A stretch of 54,861 bases of DNA from Loigolactobacillus zhaoyuanensis (GTDB lineage Bacteria > Bacillota > Bacilli > Lactobacillales > Lactobacillaceae): positions 1 to 54,861 of the forward strand of contig NZ_RHOE01000012.1 in NCBI RefSeq assembly GCF_003946385.1. Direction: 5' to 3'. A program made the translations under genes and the position numbers. The notes below the pieces were generated by a model that saw only the letters and a list, made by a program, of their open reading frames with translations, had not been told where the DNA came from and did no database searches. How positions within the stretch are numbered: position 1 is the stretch's first letter; each line of letters begins with the position of its first letter. Positions 44,790 through 53,614 of the stretch are shown piece by piece.

Positions 44790-45539
44790 ATGGTGAAAAT
44801 TGATTTGAACTGTGATCTTGGCGAAAGCTTTGGTCGCTATACACTAGGTTTGGACGCCGAAGTTTTACCATACGTGACGTCGGCTAATATTGCGTGCGGT
44901 TTTCATGCTGGTGATCCAACTGTGATGGCGGCTACAGTGGCTTTGGCCGAGCAAAATCAAGTTGCGTTAGGGGCACATCCTGGCTTGCCTGATCTAGTCG
45001 GCTTCGGTCGACGTAAAATGCAGATTACACCAGCGCAAGCGCAAGCAGACGTTCAGTACCAAGTTGGCGCGTTAGCTGCTTTTAGTAAAAATGGTAAATT
45101 GCATCACGTTAAACCGCACGGTGCACTTTATAATATGGCGGCACAAGATTATGAGTTGGCTCGCGGTATTTGCTTAGGCATCAAAGCAGTCGATCCGACG
45201 TTGATTTTGGTTGGTTTAGCGAATAGTCAATTGATCAAAGCAGCACAAGCTGTTGATCTGCCTTATGCGCAGGAAATATTTGCTGATCGTAATTATTTGG
45301 CCGATGGGTCGCTAGTGCCACGTTCGCAGCCCGATGCAATGGTGACTGATGAAACGACGGCTGTGCAACGAACGATTGAAATGATCCAGACGCAAAGCGT
45401 TACTGCCATCGATGGTCAACAAGTAGCGTTGACGCCAGATACAGTTTGCGTCCATGGCGATGGCGCCAAAGCAGTGGCGTTTGTTCAGAAGATCCACGCT
45501 GCCTTGCTGGCTGCAGGAATTGAAATTGCCGCACTATAA
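44790..45539 (+). CDS. pxpA: 5-oxoprolinase subunit A (LamB/YcsF family)
   Basis: A 249-aa TIM-barrel-like LamB/YcsF protein: IDLNCDLGESFGRY at the start, SANIACGFHAGDPTVM, GAHPGLPDLVGFGRR, HVKPHGALYN and VCVHGDGAKAV are all diagnostic. It is the third subunit of the ATP-dependent 5-oxoprolinase. Its ribosome site is modest (AAAGAAGA). It lies 15 bp after accC in the same transcript. Confidence 0.93.
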   Translation: MVKIDLNCDLGESFGRYTLGLDAEVLPYVTSANIACGFHAGDPTVMAATVALAEQNQVALGAHPGLPDLVGFGRRKMQITPAQAQADVQYQVGALAAFSKNGKLHHVKPHGALYNMAAQDYELARGICLGIKAVDPTLILVGLANSQLIKAAQAVDLPYAQEIFADRNYLADGSLVPRSQPDAMVTDETTAVQRTIEMIQTQSVTAIDGQQVALTPDTVCVHGDGAKAVAFVQKIHAALLAAGIEIAAL

Positions 45540-45576
45540 AACGGTTACCTAATTGTGAAGTAGAGGAGCGAATTGA

Positions 45577-46785
45577 ATGAAAGAAAAGCAAATGAAAAAA
45601 CAATCGCCATTAAATGTGGCGATGGGCGCAGCTTTCATGATGGCAATGGCCGCAGTTGGTCCAGGATTTTTGACCCAAACAGCGAATTTTACTGGTAAAA
45701 TGGGTGCCAATTTTGGCTTTGCAATTTTAATTTGTATTGTCGTGGATGTGATCGTGCAATTGAATATCTGGCGGATCATCGTTGTTTCTGGTAAGCGAGC
45801 TCAGGTGCTGGCTAACGAAGTATTGCCAGGCCTTGGTTACTTATTGACAGTTTTGATCGTGATCGGCGGGTTTTTCTTTAATATTGGTAATATCGGTGGT
45901 GCTGGGCTGGGCTTAAATGTACTTTTCGGTATTTCTCCTGAAAATGGTGCATTGATCGCAGCAACAGTAGCGATTATTATTTTCTTGGTTAAAGACGCGA
46001 TGCGGGTGGTCGATCGTTCAGTTCAATTTTTAGCAATTATCAAGGTGGCAATTTTAATTTACATCTTGGCCGTGACGACAGTGCCATATCAGGCAGCAGT
46101 CACGCACGCCTTTATGCCAACTCATGTTGATTTTTACGCCATTGTCACGATCGTTGGTGGGACAGTCGGTGGGTACATTTCATTTTCTGGTGGTCATCGT
46201 CTGCTCGAAGGTGGGGTACAAGGGAAAGACAAAATAAAATATGTCAATGCAGGAGCGCTAACCGGGATCGGTGTGGCATCAACCATTCGAGTGATGCTAT
46301 TTCTAGCTGGCTTAGCAGTGGTCTTAGCAGGGCATACGTTAGACCCAACCAATCCCGCTGCTTCTATTTTCAAAGTTGCGGCTGGCCAGTTTGGCTATAA
46401 GTTTTTCGGTCTGTTATTGTTGGCCGCCGGGATGACATCAACGTTAGGTTCGACCTTTACTTCAATTTCATTTTTGGACTACACTGATAATCAAGGTGCC
46501 AAAAAGAAATATTTACGATTGCGTTCATGGTTGATCGTTGCTTTTATTGTTTGTTCAACGGTAATTTTTTATTTTGTGGGTAATCCGGCCAAAATTTTAG
46601 TTTTAGTCGGTGCACTAAATGGCTTGATTTTACCGATCGCGCTGGCTATTTTATTGATCGCGGCTACTAAAAAGAAAATTATGGGCAGTTATCGCCATCC
46701 ACGCTGGCTACTATATACCGGTTGGTTCGTGGTTGTATTTATGGCGTATGCGGGTGTGCGCGCGATCTTAACAATACAATTTTAA
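45577..46785 (+). CDS. NRAMP-superfamily transporter (YcsG-like), probably for the pxp substrate
   Basis: A 402-aa membrane protein with about eleven helices and an NRAMP-like fold. The usual metal-binding DPGN in TM1 is replaced (VGPGFLTQTANF), and the TM6 Met site is not evident, so metal transport is doubtful. The same type of gene (ycsG) accompanies ycsF-kipIA in B. subtilis, which suggests uptake of 5-oxoproline or a related compound. GAGGAG precedes the ATG. It is the last gene before a terminator. Confidence 0.8.
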   Translation: MKEKQMKKQSPLNVAMGAAFMMAMAAVGPGFLTQTANFTGKMGANFGFAILICIVVDVIVQLNIWRIIVVSGKRAQVLANEVLPGLGYLLTVLIVIGGFFFNIGNIGGAGLGLNVLFGISPENGALIAATVAIIIFLVKDAMRVVDRSVQFLAIIKVAILIYILAVTTVPYQAAVTHAFMPTHVDFYAIVTIVGGTVGGYISFSGGHRLLEGGVQGKDKIKYVNAGALTGIGVASTIRVMLFLAGLAVVLAGHTLDPTNPAASIFKVAAGQFGYKFFGLLLLAAGMTSTLGSTFTSISFLDYTDNQGAKKKYLRLRSWLIVAFIVCSTVIFYFVGNPAKILVLVGALNGLILPIALAILLIAATKKKIMGSYRHPRWLLYTGWFVVVFMAYAGVRAILTIQF

Positions 46786-46791
46786 CTGTAG

Positions 46792-46833
46792 ATCACATTT
46801 ACTACTTACTTAGTAGCAGATGTGATTTTTTTA
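46792..46833 (+). terminator. Terminator of the pxp operon
   Basis: ATCACAT (46792) pairs with ATGTGAT (46820-46826), and CTACT with AGTAG inside, followed by seven T. Confidence 0.85.
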
Positions 46834-46946
46834 TTTATCATGAATTTTAAGTGTGAATTTAATTAGAAAATAAAATAACTTAAAAACTATAATCGCTGTT
46901 ATAAAGGTGATAATTACGTTATTTTTGTGAATATTATGAGAAACAG

Positions 46947-47004
46947 CGTTGACTACCGGTTATATTTATGTTAATTTATTAAAAACAAATTAGAATTCTA
47001 ATTT
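46947..47004 (+). promoter_or_regulatory. liv operon promoter region with an 18-bp palindrome
   Basis: TTGACT near 46949 with TAATTT about 17 bp later is a plausible promoter. AAATTAGAATTCTAATTT at 46987-47004 is a perfect palindrome in the early leader, just before the ribosome site. Its AATT ends recall CodY boxes, but the centre differs, so the regulator is uncertain. Confidence 0.45.
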
Positions 47005-47028
47005 ATACATAATAGGAGATGGAGATAG

Positions 47029-48219
47029 ATGAAAGGTAAGAAATTTTTCGCCATGCTGGGCGCCGTCGCAGCAACTGGCTTATTGTTGGCTGGATGTAGT
47101 GGTAATAGTAGTGCTACAGGCGGTGGCAACAAACAATCAGGCAATACAATTAAAATTGGTGGTAACTTCGAACTTTCTGGGAGTGCTGCGGCATACGGGC
47201 AGGCGATGCAACGGGGGACTGAACTAGCCGTTAAGCAAATTAATAAAGACGGTGGCGTTAAAGTTAACGGCAAGAAAATGAAGCTGGAATTAGTTCAAAA
47301 AGATAATAAGAGCGATAACGCACAAGTTGCGTCAGTTGCCTCTAACTTAACTACACAAAGCAAAGTTGTCGCAACCGTTGGCCCCATCACTTCTGGCGCT
47401 GATTTAGCAGCTTTACCTAATCAAACCAAGGCAAAGGTACCGTTCATTACACCAGGTGGGACTCAGGATTCCTTAACCGTACAAAAGAACGGTAAGGTTC
47501 AACCTTATATTTTCCGTTCTTGCTTTGAAGATAGCTATCAAGGTAAAGCGTTGGCCAAATACGTTTATAACAATATGAAGTTGAAGAAAGTGGCAATTTT
47601 AGCTGATAAATCAACTGATTATGGTCAAGGCTTAACTAAAGCGTTCAAGAAGGAATACAAAGGCCAAGTTGTTGAAACGCAATATTATCAGGCTGGCGAT
47701 AAAGACTTCCAAGCGTTGTTAACTAAGCTAAAGGGTAAAGATTTTGATGCGATCTTCGTTCCTGGTTATTATTCCGAAGCAGGATTGATCGTCAAACAAG
47801 CACGGCAAATGGGGATCACAGCACCGATCTTAGGCGCTGATGGTTTCGCTGATCCGAAATTAGTTAAAATTGCCGGCAAAGAAAATGCCAGCAACATTTA
47901 CTACACCACCCATTTTGATGCTAAAGCAACGACCAATGCTAAAGCCAAAGCTTACATGGCGCTTTACCAAAAGACTTACCATGAACAAGCTGGTACATTT
48001 GATGCTTTAGCTTACGATGCCACTTACATGATCAAGCAAGCTATTGAAGATCAGAAATCAGCAGATTCGACGAAGATCGCCACTGGTTTAGCTAACTTGA
48101 AAGACTTCAATGGTGTCACAGGTACGATCACAATGGATAAGAAACACAACCCGCAAAAGCAAGTCATTATCGCTAAAGTAAATAATGGTGAAGAAGTCAG
48201 TGCCACTGCGGTTAAATAG
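47029..48219 (+). CDS. livJ: Branched-chain amino acid ABC transporter, substrate-binding lipoprotein
   Basis: A 396-aa lipoprotein with lipobox LLAGC (Cys23), a Ser/Gly-rich tether and a type-I periplasmic-binding fold. Family marks are IKIGGNFELSGSAAAYGQAM, VVATVGPITSGADLAALP, VAILADKSTDYGQGL and AYDATYMIKQAI. It captures leucine, isoleucine or valine at the cell surface for LivHMGF. TAGGAGATGGAG precedes the ATG. A stable intercistronic hairpin separates it from livH, suggesting that the binding protein is made in excess of the membrane subunits. Confidence 0.93.
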   Translation: MKGKKFFAMLGAVAATGLLLAGCSGNSSATGGGNKQSGNTIKIGGNFELSGSAAAYGQAMQRGTELAVKQINKDGGVKVNGKKMKLELVQKDNKSDNAQVASVASNLTTQSKVVATVGPITSGADLAALPNQTKAKVPFITPGGTQDSLTVQKNGKVQPYIFRSCFEDSYQGKALAKYVYNNMKLKKVAILADKSTDYGQGLTKAFKKEYKGQVVETQYYQAGDKDFQALLTKLKGKDFDAIFVPGYYSEAGLIVKQARQMGITAPILGADGFADPKLVKIAGKENASNIYYTTHFDAKATTNAKAKAYMALYQKTYHEQAGTFDALAYDATYMIKQAIEDQKSADSTKIATGLANLKDFNGVTGTITMDKKHNPQKQVIIAKVNNGEEVSATAVK

Positions 48220-48278
48220 TCAATATTATTGATCGAATTTTTAGCTAAGGTCACGCTAACATTTTAATCGAAGTGCTC

Positions 48279-48327
48279 AAGGATCGCTGAAATCTATTGC
48301 TGAAAGGCAAGATTTACAGCGATCCTT
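48279..48327 (+). other. Intercistronic stem-loop between livJ and livH
   Basis: AAGGATCGCTG and CAGCGATCCTT are exact complements, with ATCT/AGAT-type and TTGC/GCAA pairs inside. No T run follows, so it is more likely a 3'-end-protecting or partial-termination stem than a full terminator. Confidence 0.65.
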
Positions 48328-48417
48328 CCACTTTACCGGATATTTAGTAATTTAATTACTATTAAACTAACCGTAAGTTCATATTATTTCGGAATAACTT
48401 TAAGGAGGGAATTGCCT

Positions 48418-49296
48418 GTGCAGACAGTCTTACAACAATTGGTGAACGGCTTATCATTGGGTAGTATCTACGCGTTACTAGCGTTAGGCTACACCATGGT
48501 TTACGGGATCATCAAACTGATCAACTTCGCTCATGGCGATATTTATATGTTAGGCGCATTCTGGGGCTATTATGTCATCAATCAATGGCATTTTAGTTTC
48601 TGGCCAGCGTTATTGTCGGCAATGGTTTTTTGCGCCTTAGCGGGTGTGGTCATCGAATACTTGGCTTACCGTCCATTGCGTAATTCACCGCGGATCGCTG
48701 CGTTGATCACCGCGATCGGGGTTTCGTTCTTATTGGAAAATGGGATGTCCTACTTGTTCAGTTCCAATGTACGTAATTTCCCGCAAGCGATGGCGGTTAA
48801 AAGCTACAACTTTCTTGGCGTCAAAATTTCCAACATTCAGATCTTGATTTTAGTCGTTTCAATTGTTTTGATGATTTTATTACAATTGATCATTCGCCGC
48901 ACTAAAATGGGTAAAGCAATGCGGGCAGTCAGTGTTGATCCTGACGCCGCGCAACTGATCGGAATCAATATTGATCGGACGATCTCCTTTACCTTTGCTT
49001 TAGGCTCCGCTTTAGCGGGTGCCGCAGGTGTATTGATTGGGTTATATTATAATTCGATCGATCCATTGATGGGCATGACGCCTGGGATCAAAGCCTTCGT
49101 TGCTGCTGTTTTAGGCGGGATCGGCTTGATTCCTGGTGCCGCATTAGGTGGCTTCGTGATTGGGCTTTTGGAAACCGCCACGCAAGCGCTGGGCTTCTCC
49201 GCCTTTAAAGATGCAGTGGTCTATGTTGTTTTGATCATCATCTTATTAGTTCGTCCGGCTGGGATCCTCGGTAAAAACATCAAAGAGAAAGTGTAG
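48418..49296 (+). CDS. livH: Branched-chain amino acid ABC transporter permease LivH
   Basis: A 292-aa permease with about eight membrane helices: LVNGLSLGSIYALLALGYTM at the start, FAHGDIYMLGA, the coupling region GKAMRAVSVDPDAAQLIGIN, and GGIGLIPGAALGGFVIGLLE. GTG 48418 is chosen because AAGGAGGG is eight bases before it; a TTG two codons earlier is too close. It pairs with LivM. Confidence 0.93.
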   Translation: MQTVLQQLVNGLSLGSIYALLALGYTMVYGIIKLINFAHGDIYMLGAFWGYYVINQWHFSFWPALLSAMVFCALAGVVIEYLAYRPLRNSPRIAALITAIGVSFLLENGMSYLFSSNVRNFPQAMAVKSYNFLGVKISNIQILILVVSIVLMILLQLIIRRTKMGKAMRAVSVDPDAAQLIGINIDRTISFTFALGSALAGAAGVLIGLYYNSIDPLMGMTPGIKAFVAAVLGGIGLIPGAALGGFVIGLLETATQALGFSAFKDAVVYVVLIIILLVRPAGILGKNIKEKV

Positions 49297-49305
49297 GTGG
49301 CAGCG

Positions 49306-50259
49306 ATGAAAAAGAATTTAAAATACAATGCCATTTGGCTAGCCATTGCAATTCTTGGCTATGTCTTGATCTACGCTTTGGAAATGGTCGGCGTGATCGA
49401 TCAATTTGGTGAAACGACTTTGGTTTTGATCGGGATCAATATTATTTTGGCTACTAGTTTAAACTTAGTGATCGGCTTTGCCGGCCAATTTTCGTTAGGC
49501 CATGCTGGGTTTATGGCTTTAGGGGCGTATAGTTCGGCCCTAGTCACATCAGTGATCCCTACAGTAGGTGGTTTCTTGATCGGCTTATTGGTGGGTATTC
49601 TGGTTGCCGGTTTAGTAGCCTTAATTGTTGGGATTCCAACGTTGCGGTTAAATGGTGATTATTTAGCGATTGCGACCATGGGGGCAGCTGAAATTATTCG
49701 GATCATTTTGAATAACTTGAAGGTCACTAACGGCCCTGCTGGTTTGTATAATATTCCAATGTTAGCTAATTGGGGGACCGTGTATATCTTGGTGGTGATC
49801 ACAACTTTGATCATCGTCAACTTCGTCCATAGTCGTAACGGGCGTGCAGTTATGTCAGTGCGTGAAGATGAAATTGCCGCTGAATCGATCGGCATCAACA
49901 CGACTAAATATAAAATTATTGCCTTCGTTTTAGGCGCAGCGATTGCCAGCATTGGTGGTGCTTTACACGCTAACTATATTCAAACGATCAATCCTAGTGA
50001 TTTCGGGATCATGGAATCGATCAATATTTTGATCATCGTTGTGCTTGGTGGCATCGGTAGTATTACCGGTACTTTTGTGGCTGCCTTTGTTTTAGGCCTG
50101 CTGGATATGGTTTTACAAAATTTCGGCACACTGCGGATGGTATTGTATTCATTGGCATTGATTTTGATCATGGTATTCAAGCCATCAGGACTGTTAGGAA
50201 CGTGGGAGTTCTCCGTTCGGCGCTTGTTTAATCATAAAAAAGCGAAGGGAGATGCATAG
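49306..50259 (+). CDS. livM: Branched-chain amino acid ABC transporter permease LivM
   Basis: A 317-aa permease with LGINIILATSLNLVIGFAGQ, SLGHAGFMALGAYSSAL, the coupling loop VREDEIAAESIGINTTKYK and VLGGIGSITGTFVAAFVLG. The ATG at 49306 follows TAGGTGG, which overlaps the livH stop, so the two are coupled. Confidence 0.93.
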   Translation: MKKNLKYNAIWLAIAILGYVLIYALEMVGVIDQFGETTLVLIGINIILATSLNLVIGFAGQFSLGHAGFMALGAYSSALVTSVIPTVGGFLIGLLVGILVAGLVALIVGIPTLRLNGDYLAIATMGAAEIIRIILNNLKVTNGPAGLYNIPMLANWGTVYILVVITTLIIVNFVHSRNGRAVMSVREDEIAAESIGINTTKYKIIAFVLGAAIASIGGALHANYIQTINPSDFGIMESINILIIVVLGGIGSITGTFVAAFVLGLLDMVLQNFGTLRMVLYSLALILIMVFKPSGLLGTWEFSVRRLFNHKKAKGDA

Positions 50260-50260
50260 G

Positions 50261-51037
50261 ATGACTTTACTGGACGTTAAAGCGTTGACCAAGAATTTCG
50301 GTGGCTTAACTGCGGTCTCTAATGTGACTATGCATCTTGATAATAATGAACTAGTCGCATTAATTGGGCCGAACGGTGCCGGCAAAACCACCTTGTTTAA
50401 CTTATTAACTGGTGTGATCATCCCGTCAGAAGGCACCGTTAGTTTGCAGACTGAGCATGGCCTACAAGTTTTGAATAAGCAAAAGCCGTATAAGATTGCA
50501 GCTGCGGGGATGGCACGTACATTCCAAAATATCCGCTTGTTTAAAGACTTAACCGTTGAAGAAAATGTACTGATCGCCATGACTGATAAAAACAAGGAAG
50601 GTTTCGTCGAAAGTATTTTCCGGTTGCCAAGTTTTTATCGTAAAGAAGCAGCGCTACATCAGCAGGTCGTTGAACTGTTAAGTATTTTTAAAATGGAAAA
50701 CCAGTTGGAGACATTGGCGCGTAATTTACCATATGGGGCGCAACGGCGGTTGGAAATTGTCCGTGCTTTGGCAACCAAACCGCAGATCCTCTTTTTAGAT
50801 GAGCCAGCCGCTGGGATGAACCCTGAAGAAACGGCGGATCTGACTCGTTTGATTCAACAAATTCAATCTGAGTTCCATATTACCGTTTTATTGATCGAGC
50901 ACGATATGTCGTTGGTGATGAACTTGGCCGAGCGGATCTATGTGTTGGAATACGGTAAGTTGATTGCGGAAGGGACACCAAAAGAAATTCAAAGTAATCA
51001 GCGCGTGATCAACGCTTATCTAGGAGGTGGCGACTAA
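50261..51037 (+). CDS. livG: Branched-chain amino acid ABC transporter ATPase LivG
   Basis: A 258-aa ATPase. Walker A is GPNGAGKTT, the signature is the variant LPYGAQRRLE typical of LivG, Walker B is ILFLDEPAAGMNP, and the C-terminal extension is usual for the family. I start at ATG 50261 with GAAGGGAG nine bases upstream; an ATG at 50252 touches the ribosome site. It overlaps livF by one base. Confidence 0.94.
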   Translation: MTLLDVKALTKNFGGLTAVSNVTMHLDNNELVALIGPNGAGKTTLFNLLTGVIIPSEGTVSLQTEHGLQVLNKQKPYKIAAAGMARTFQNIRLFKDLTVEENVLIAMTDKNKEGFVESIFRLPSFYRKEAALHQQVVELLSIFKMENQLETLARNLPYGAQRRLEIVRALATKPQILFLDEPAAGMNPEETADLTRLIQQIQSEFHITVLLIEHDMSLVMNLAERIYVLEYGKLIAEGTPKEIQSNQRVINAYLGGGD

Positions 51038-51747
51038 TGGCATTATTGAAAGTAACCGATCTTTCCGTTAATTACGGGGTGATCCAAGCGGTTAAAAAAG
51101 TTAATTTTGAAGTTAATACTGGTGAGATCGTGACGCTGATTGGTGCGAATGGTGCTGGTAAAACCACTATTTTGAAGACGATCTCTGGCTTGCTACATCC
51201 ATCTGCTGGTACAATTACCTATGAAGATCAGGAAATTCAAAAACAGAAATCACAAAAAATTGTTGCTGCTGGTATTTCTCAAGTCCCAGAAGGTCGGCAT
51301 ATTTTCCCAGGGTTAACGGTAGTTGAAAATTTACAAATGGGCGCTTTCTTGCGTAAAGATCGTGATGGCGTTAAAGCAGATTATGAAATGGTGTTTGAGC
51401 GTTTTCCTGTTTTAAAGGAGCGTCGTAACCAAGATGCCGCTACGTTATCTGGTGGCGAACAGCAAATGCTAGCCATGGGGCGGGCGTTGATGGCTAAGCC
51501 AAAATTGATTTTGCTGGACGAACCGTCAATGGGCTTAGCACCGATTTTTATCCAAGAAATTTTTGATATCATTCAGGTGATCCAGCAGCAGGGAACGACA
51601 GTGTTGTTGATCGAGCAAAATGCTGCCAAAGCCTTGGCAATTGCGGATCGGGGTTATGTTTTGCAGACTGGTAATATTTTATTGAGTGGTACCGGTAAAG
51701 AATTATTGGCTAATGATGATGTTCAAAAAGCTTATTTAGGGGGTTAG
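51037..51747 (+). CDS. livF: Branched-chain amino acid ABC transporter ATPase LivF
   Basis: A 236-aa ATPase with Walker A GANGAGKTT, the VPEGRHIFPGLTVVENL block diagnostic of LivF, signature LSGGEQQM and Walker B LILLDEPSMGLAP. The start overlaps the livG stop (TAATG), after GGAGGTGG. Confidence 0.94.
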   Translation: MALLKVTDLSVNYGVIQAVKKVNFEVNTGEIVTLIGANGAGKTTILKTISGLLHPSAGTITYEDQEIQKQKSQKIVAAGISQVPEGRHIFPGLTVVENLQMGAFLRKDRDGVKADYEMVFERFPVLKERRNQDAATLSGGEQQMLAMGRALMAKPKLILLDEPSMGLAPIFIQEIFDIIQVIQQQGTTVLLIEQNAAKALAIADRGYVLQTGNILLSGTGKELLANDDVQKAYLGG

Positions 51748-51752
51748 AGAAT

Positions 51753-52376
51753 ATGAGCGTAGCAGATTATATGACGAAAAAGTTGATCACGGTACGACCA
51801 GAAACGCGGATCAACGATGCAGTCGATCTCATGAAAAATAACGATATTCACCGCTTACCAGTATTAAACAATGGCCAATTAGTCGGCTTAGTCACTGAAG
51901 GCATCATCCAAGCAGCTTTGCCATCAAAAGCTACTAGCTTATCGGTTTACGAAGTAAATTATTTATTGAATAAAACCACGGTAGCTGATGTGATGGAAAA
52001 AGACGTCCGTACGATCCCTGCAGAGGCGGTACTAGAAGATGCGATTTATCAAATGCGCCATTATAAAATCGGTGTGTTACCAGTTTTAGCTGATGGCCAG
52101 TTGGTCGGTATTATTACGAATAATGATATTTTTGATGCTTTCTTAGATATTGCTGGTTATGATCAGGGCGGGACCACGGTGACAATCAAGGTGACCCAAA
52201 ACGTTGCCGGGTTTCTCGCCAAAGTCAGCGACGCCTTAGCCGAGCATGATTACAACATTTTAACGTTGATGGTGACTGATCGAGCGGATGTTCGACTAAT
52301 CGAGTTACACGTCGATACCACTGATGCTAGCGGCGTAAAAGCGGCGCTGACCGGTGCCGGATTTGAACTGATTTAA
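51753..52376 (+). CDS. CBS-pair plus ACT-domain protein (AcuB-like), sixth gene of the liv operon
   Basis: A 207-aa soluble protein. CBS domain 1 is at about 7-55 (MTKKLITVRPETRINDAVDL, HRLPVLNNGQLVGLVTE). CBS domain 2 is at about 77-130 (GVLPVLADGQLVGIITNNDI), and an ACT domain spans about 140-205 (VTIKVTQNVAGFLAKVSDAL). CBS pairs sense adenine nucleotides and ACT domains usually bind amino acids. Only five bases after livF, it is a good candidate for a sensor that couples branched-chain amino acid and energy state to the transporter. Direct function is unproved. Confidence 0.85.
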   Translation: MSVADYMTKKLITVRPETRINDAVDLMKNNDIHRLPVLNNGQLVGLVTEGIIQAALPSKATSLSVYEVNYLLNKTTVADVMEKDVRTIPAEAVLEDAIYQMRHYKIGVLPVLADGQLVGIITNNDIFDAFLDIAGYDQGGTTVTIKVTQNVAGFLAKVSDALAEHDYNILTLMVTDRADVRLIELHVDTTDASGVKAALTGAGFELI

Positions 52377-52383
52377 GTAACTC

Positions 52384-52416
52384 AAGCCAGTGCGCAATTT
52401 GTGCACTGGCTTTTTC
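52384..52416 (+). terminator. Terminator of the liv operon
   Basis: AAGCCAGTGC and GCACTGGCTT are exact complements around GCAATTTGT-type loop sequence, followed by TTTC. Confidence 0.85.
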
Positions 52417-52456
52417 TTGTCTATAATGAGTAAAAAAGATAATAAGGGTGAAGATG

Positions 52457-53359
52457 ATGGTAGCAAAAAAATATTACGCAATCGCTAGCGGCCGTAAAAT
52501 CGGTGCTTTTTATACAACATGGGCGGAAGCTAAAAAGCTAGTTGAGGGTTTTCCCGGTGCACGCTATAAAGGCTTCACTGATGAAGCGGCAGCGCAAGCA
52601 TGGCTTAAAGCTGGTGCTGCCACAACTAAATCAACTAAAAAAAAGGTAACAGCAAAAAAAGATGACACACCTTTGCCTGCAGATGCACTACAAATCTATA
52701 CAGATGGTGGGTCGCGTAATACAGGTAATGTTCAAGGTGGCCACGTTAAAAGCGGTGACAGGGCAGCTTGGGCGTATTTGATCGAATATCACGGCCAACA
52801 AGTCAGCGACTCTGCCGGTGAATTTGGCGCGACTAATAACAAAATGGAAATCACTGCCTTAGTAGAAGCTTTGCGCAAAGTAAAAGCGACTTGGGGAACT
52901 GATTTACCGATCATTGTGATCGCGGATTCACGGTACGTGCTTAATGCGATCACTAAAAATTGGTTGGCCGGTTGGCAACGGCGCGGCTGGCAGCGTAGTG
53001 GCAATCAGCCATTGGCCAACAAAGAGCTGTGGCAGCAGTTGGCGCAACTTTTACGCGACTTTAAAAAGATCGATTATCGTTGGACTAAAGGGCACGCCAC
53101 CAACGCAGGCAATGTATTCGTTGATGCAGCGCTGAATCGAACCATGGATCAGCTCACGCCAAACCAGTTGCATCCCGTGGCAGCACAGACAAGTGAAAAA
53201 ATAACGCCACCAATTAAGACGGATAAAAAAATGGCTAAACCAGCGATCACGGCCGAATCGACTGAAAAGCATCAACGCGCATCGGCAGAATCAATGACCG
53301 CGATTCGGGCGCAACTACGCGAGATGGGTTACTTACAAAATCAGGAGCATGGTGAATAA
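52457..53359 (+). CDS. rnhA: Ribonuclease HI with N-terminal hybrid-binding domain
   Basis: A roughly 300-aa RNase HI that degrades RNA in RNA-DNA hybrids. The N-terminal RNHBD/viroplasmin-like domain (about 5-48: YYAIASGRKIGAFYTTWAEA, then GARYKGFTD) binds hybrids. A Lys-rich linker leads to the catalytic domain, where the four acidic residues are visible in IYTDGGSR, NNKMEITAL, VIADSRYVL and NVFVDAALN. An extra 60-residue charged tail is unusual. Two adjacent ATG codons (52454, 52457) follow AAGGGTG and cannot be told apart. Confidence 0.92.
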   Translation: MVAKKYYAIASGRKIGAFYTTWAEAKKLVEGFPGARYKGFTDEAAAQAWLKAGAATTKSTKKKVTAKKDDTPLPADALQIYTDGGSRNTGNVQGGHVKSGDRAAWAYLIEYHGQQVSDSAGEFGATNNKMEITALVEALRKVKATWGTDLPIIVIADSRYVLNAITKNWLAGWQRRGWQRSGNQPLANKELWQQLAQLLRDFKKIDYRWTKGHATNAGNVFVDAALNRTMDQLTPNQLHPVAAQTSEKITPPIKTDKKMAKPAITAESTEKHQRASAESMTAIRAQLREMGYLQNQEHGE

Positions 53360-53506
53360 ATGCGCATTTCAAATTTTTTTTACTTTGTGATCTTCCTATT
53401 TGTCGGTTATACGATGTTGCGTTACAGTAATTGGTTTTGGCTTGGTGCGACGCTTCTTTTAATGTTACTGAGTGTTGGCTTAGGCCATTATTTGCGCAAA
53501 CGCTGA
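53360..53506 (+). CDS. Small membrane protein (48 aa)
   Basis: It starts at the base after the rnhA stop (TAAATG), with AGGAG and GGTGA just upstream. The product MRISNFFYFVIFLFVGYTML continues with a second hydrophobic helix (WLGATLLLMLLSVGLGHYL) and a basic end, LRKR. It is probably a two-helix membrane protein translated by coupling to rnhA. No family recognised. Confidence 0.6.
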   Translation: MRISNFFYFVIFLFVGYTMLRYSNWFWLGATLLLMLLSVGLGHYLRKR

Positions 53507-53614
53507 TTCAAGTCTGCCGCGTTAAATTAATTAAAAGACTTGAGCTGGCTTTGAGTCTGTAACTCAATTGTGGTAGGCTTTAATGAGTATTTCTGAAAGT
53601 GAGACGGTATTTTC

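Noticed and set aside
46987-47004. CodY box before livJ
   Set aside because: The 18-bp palindrome shares AATT ends with AATTTTCNGAAAATT but the centre mismatches in several positions; kept only as an unassigned palindrome.
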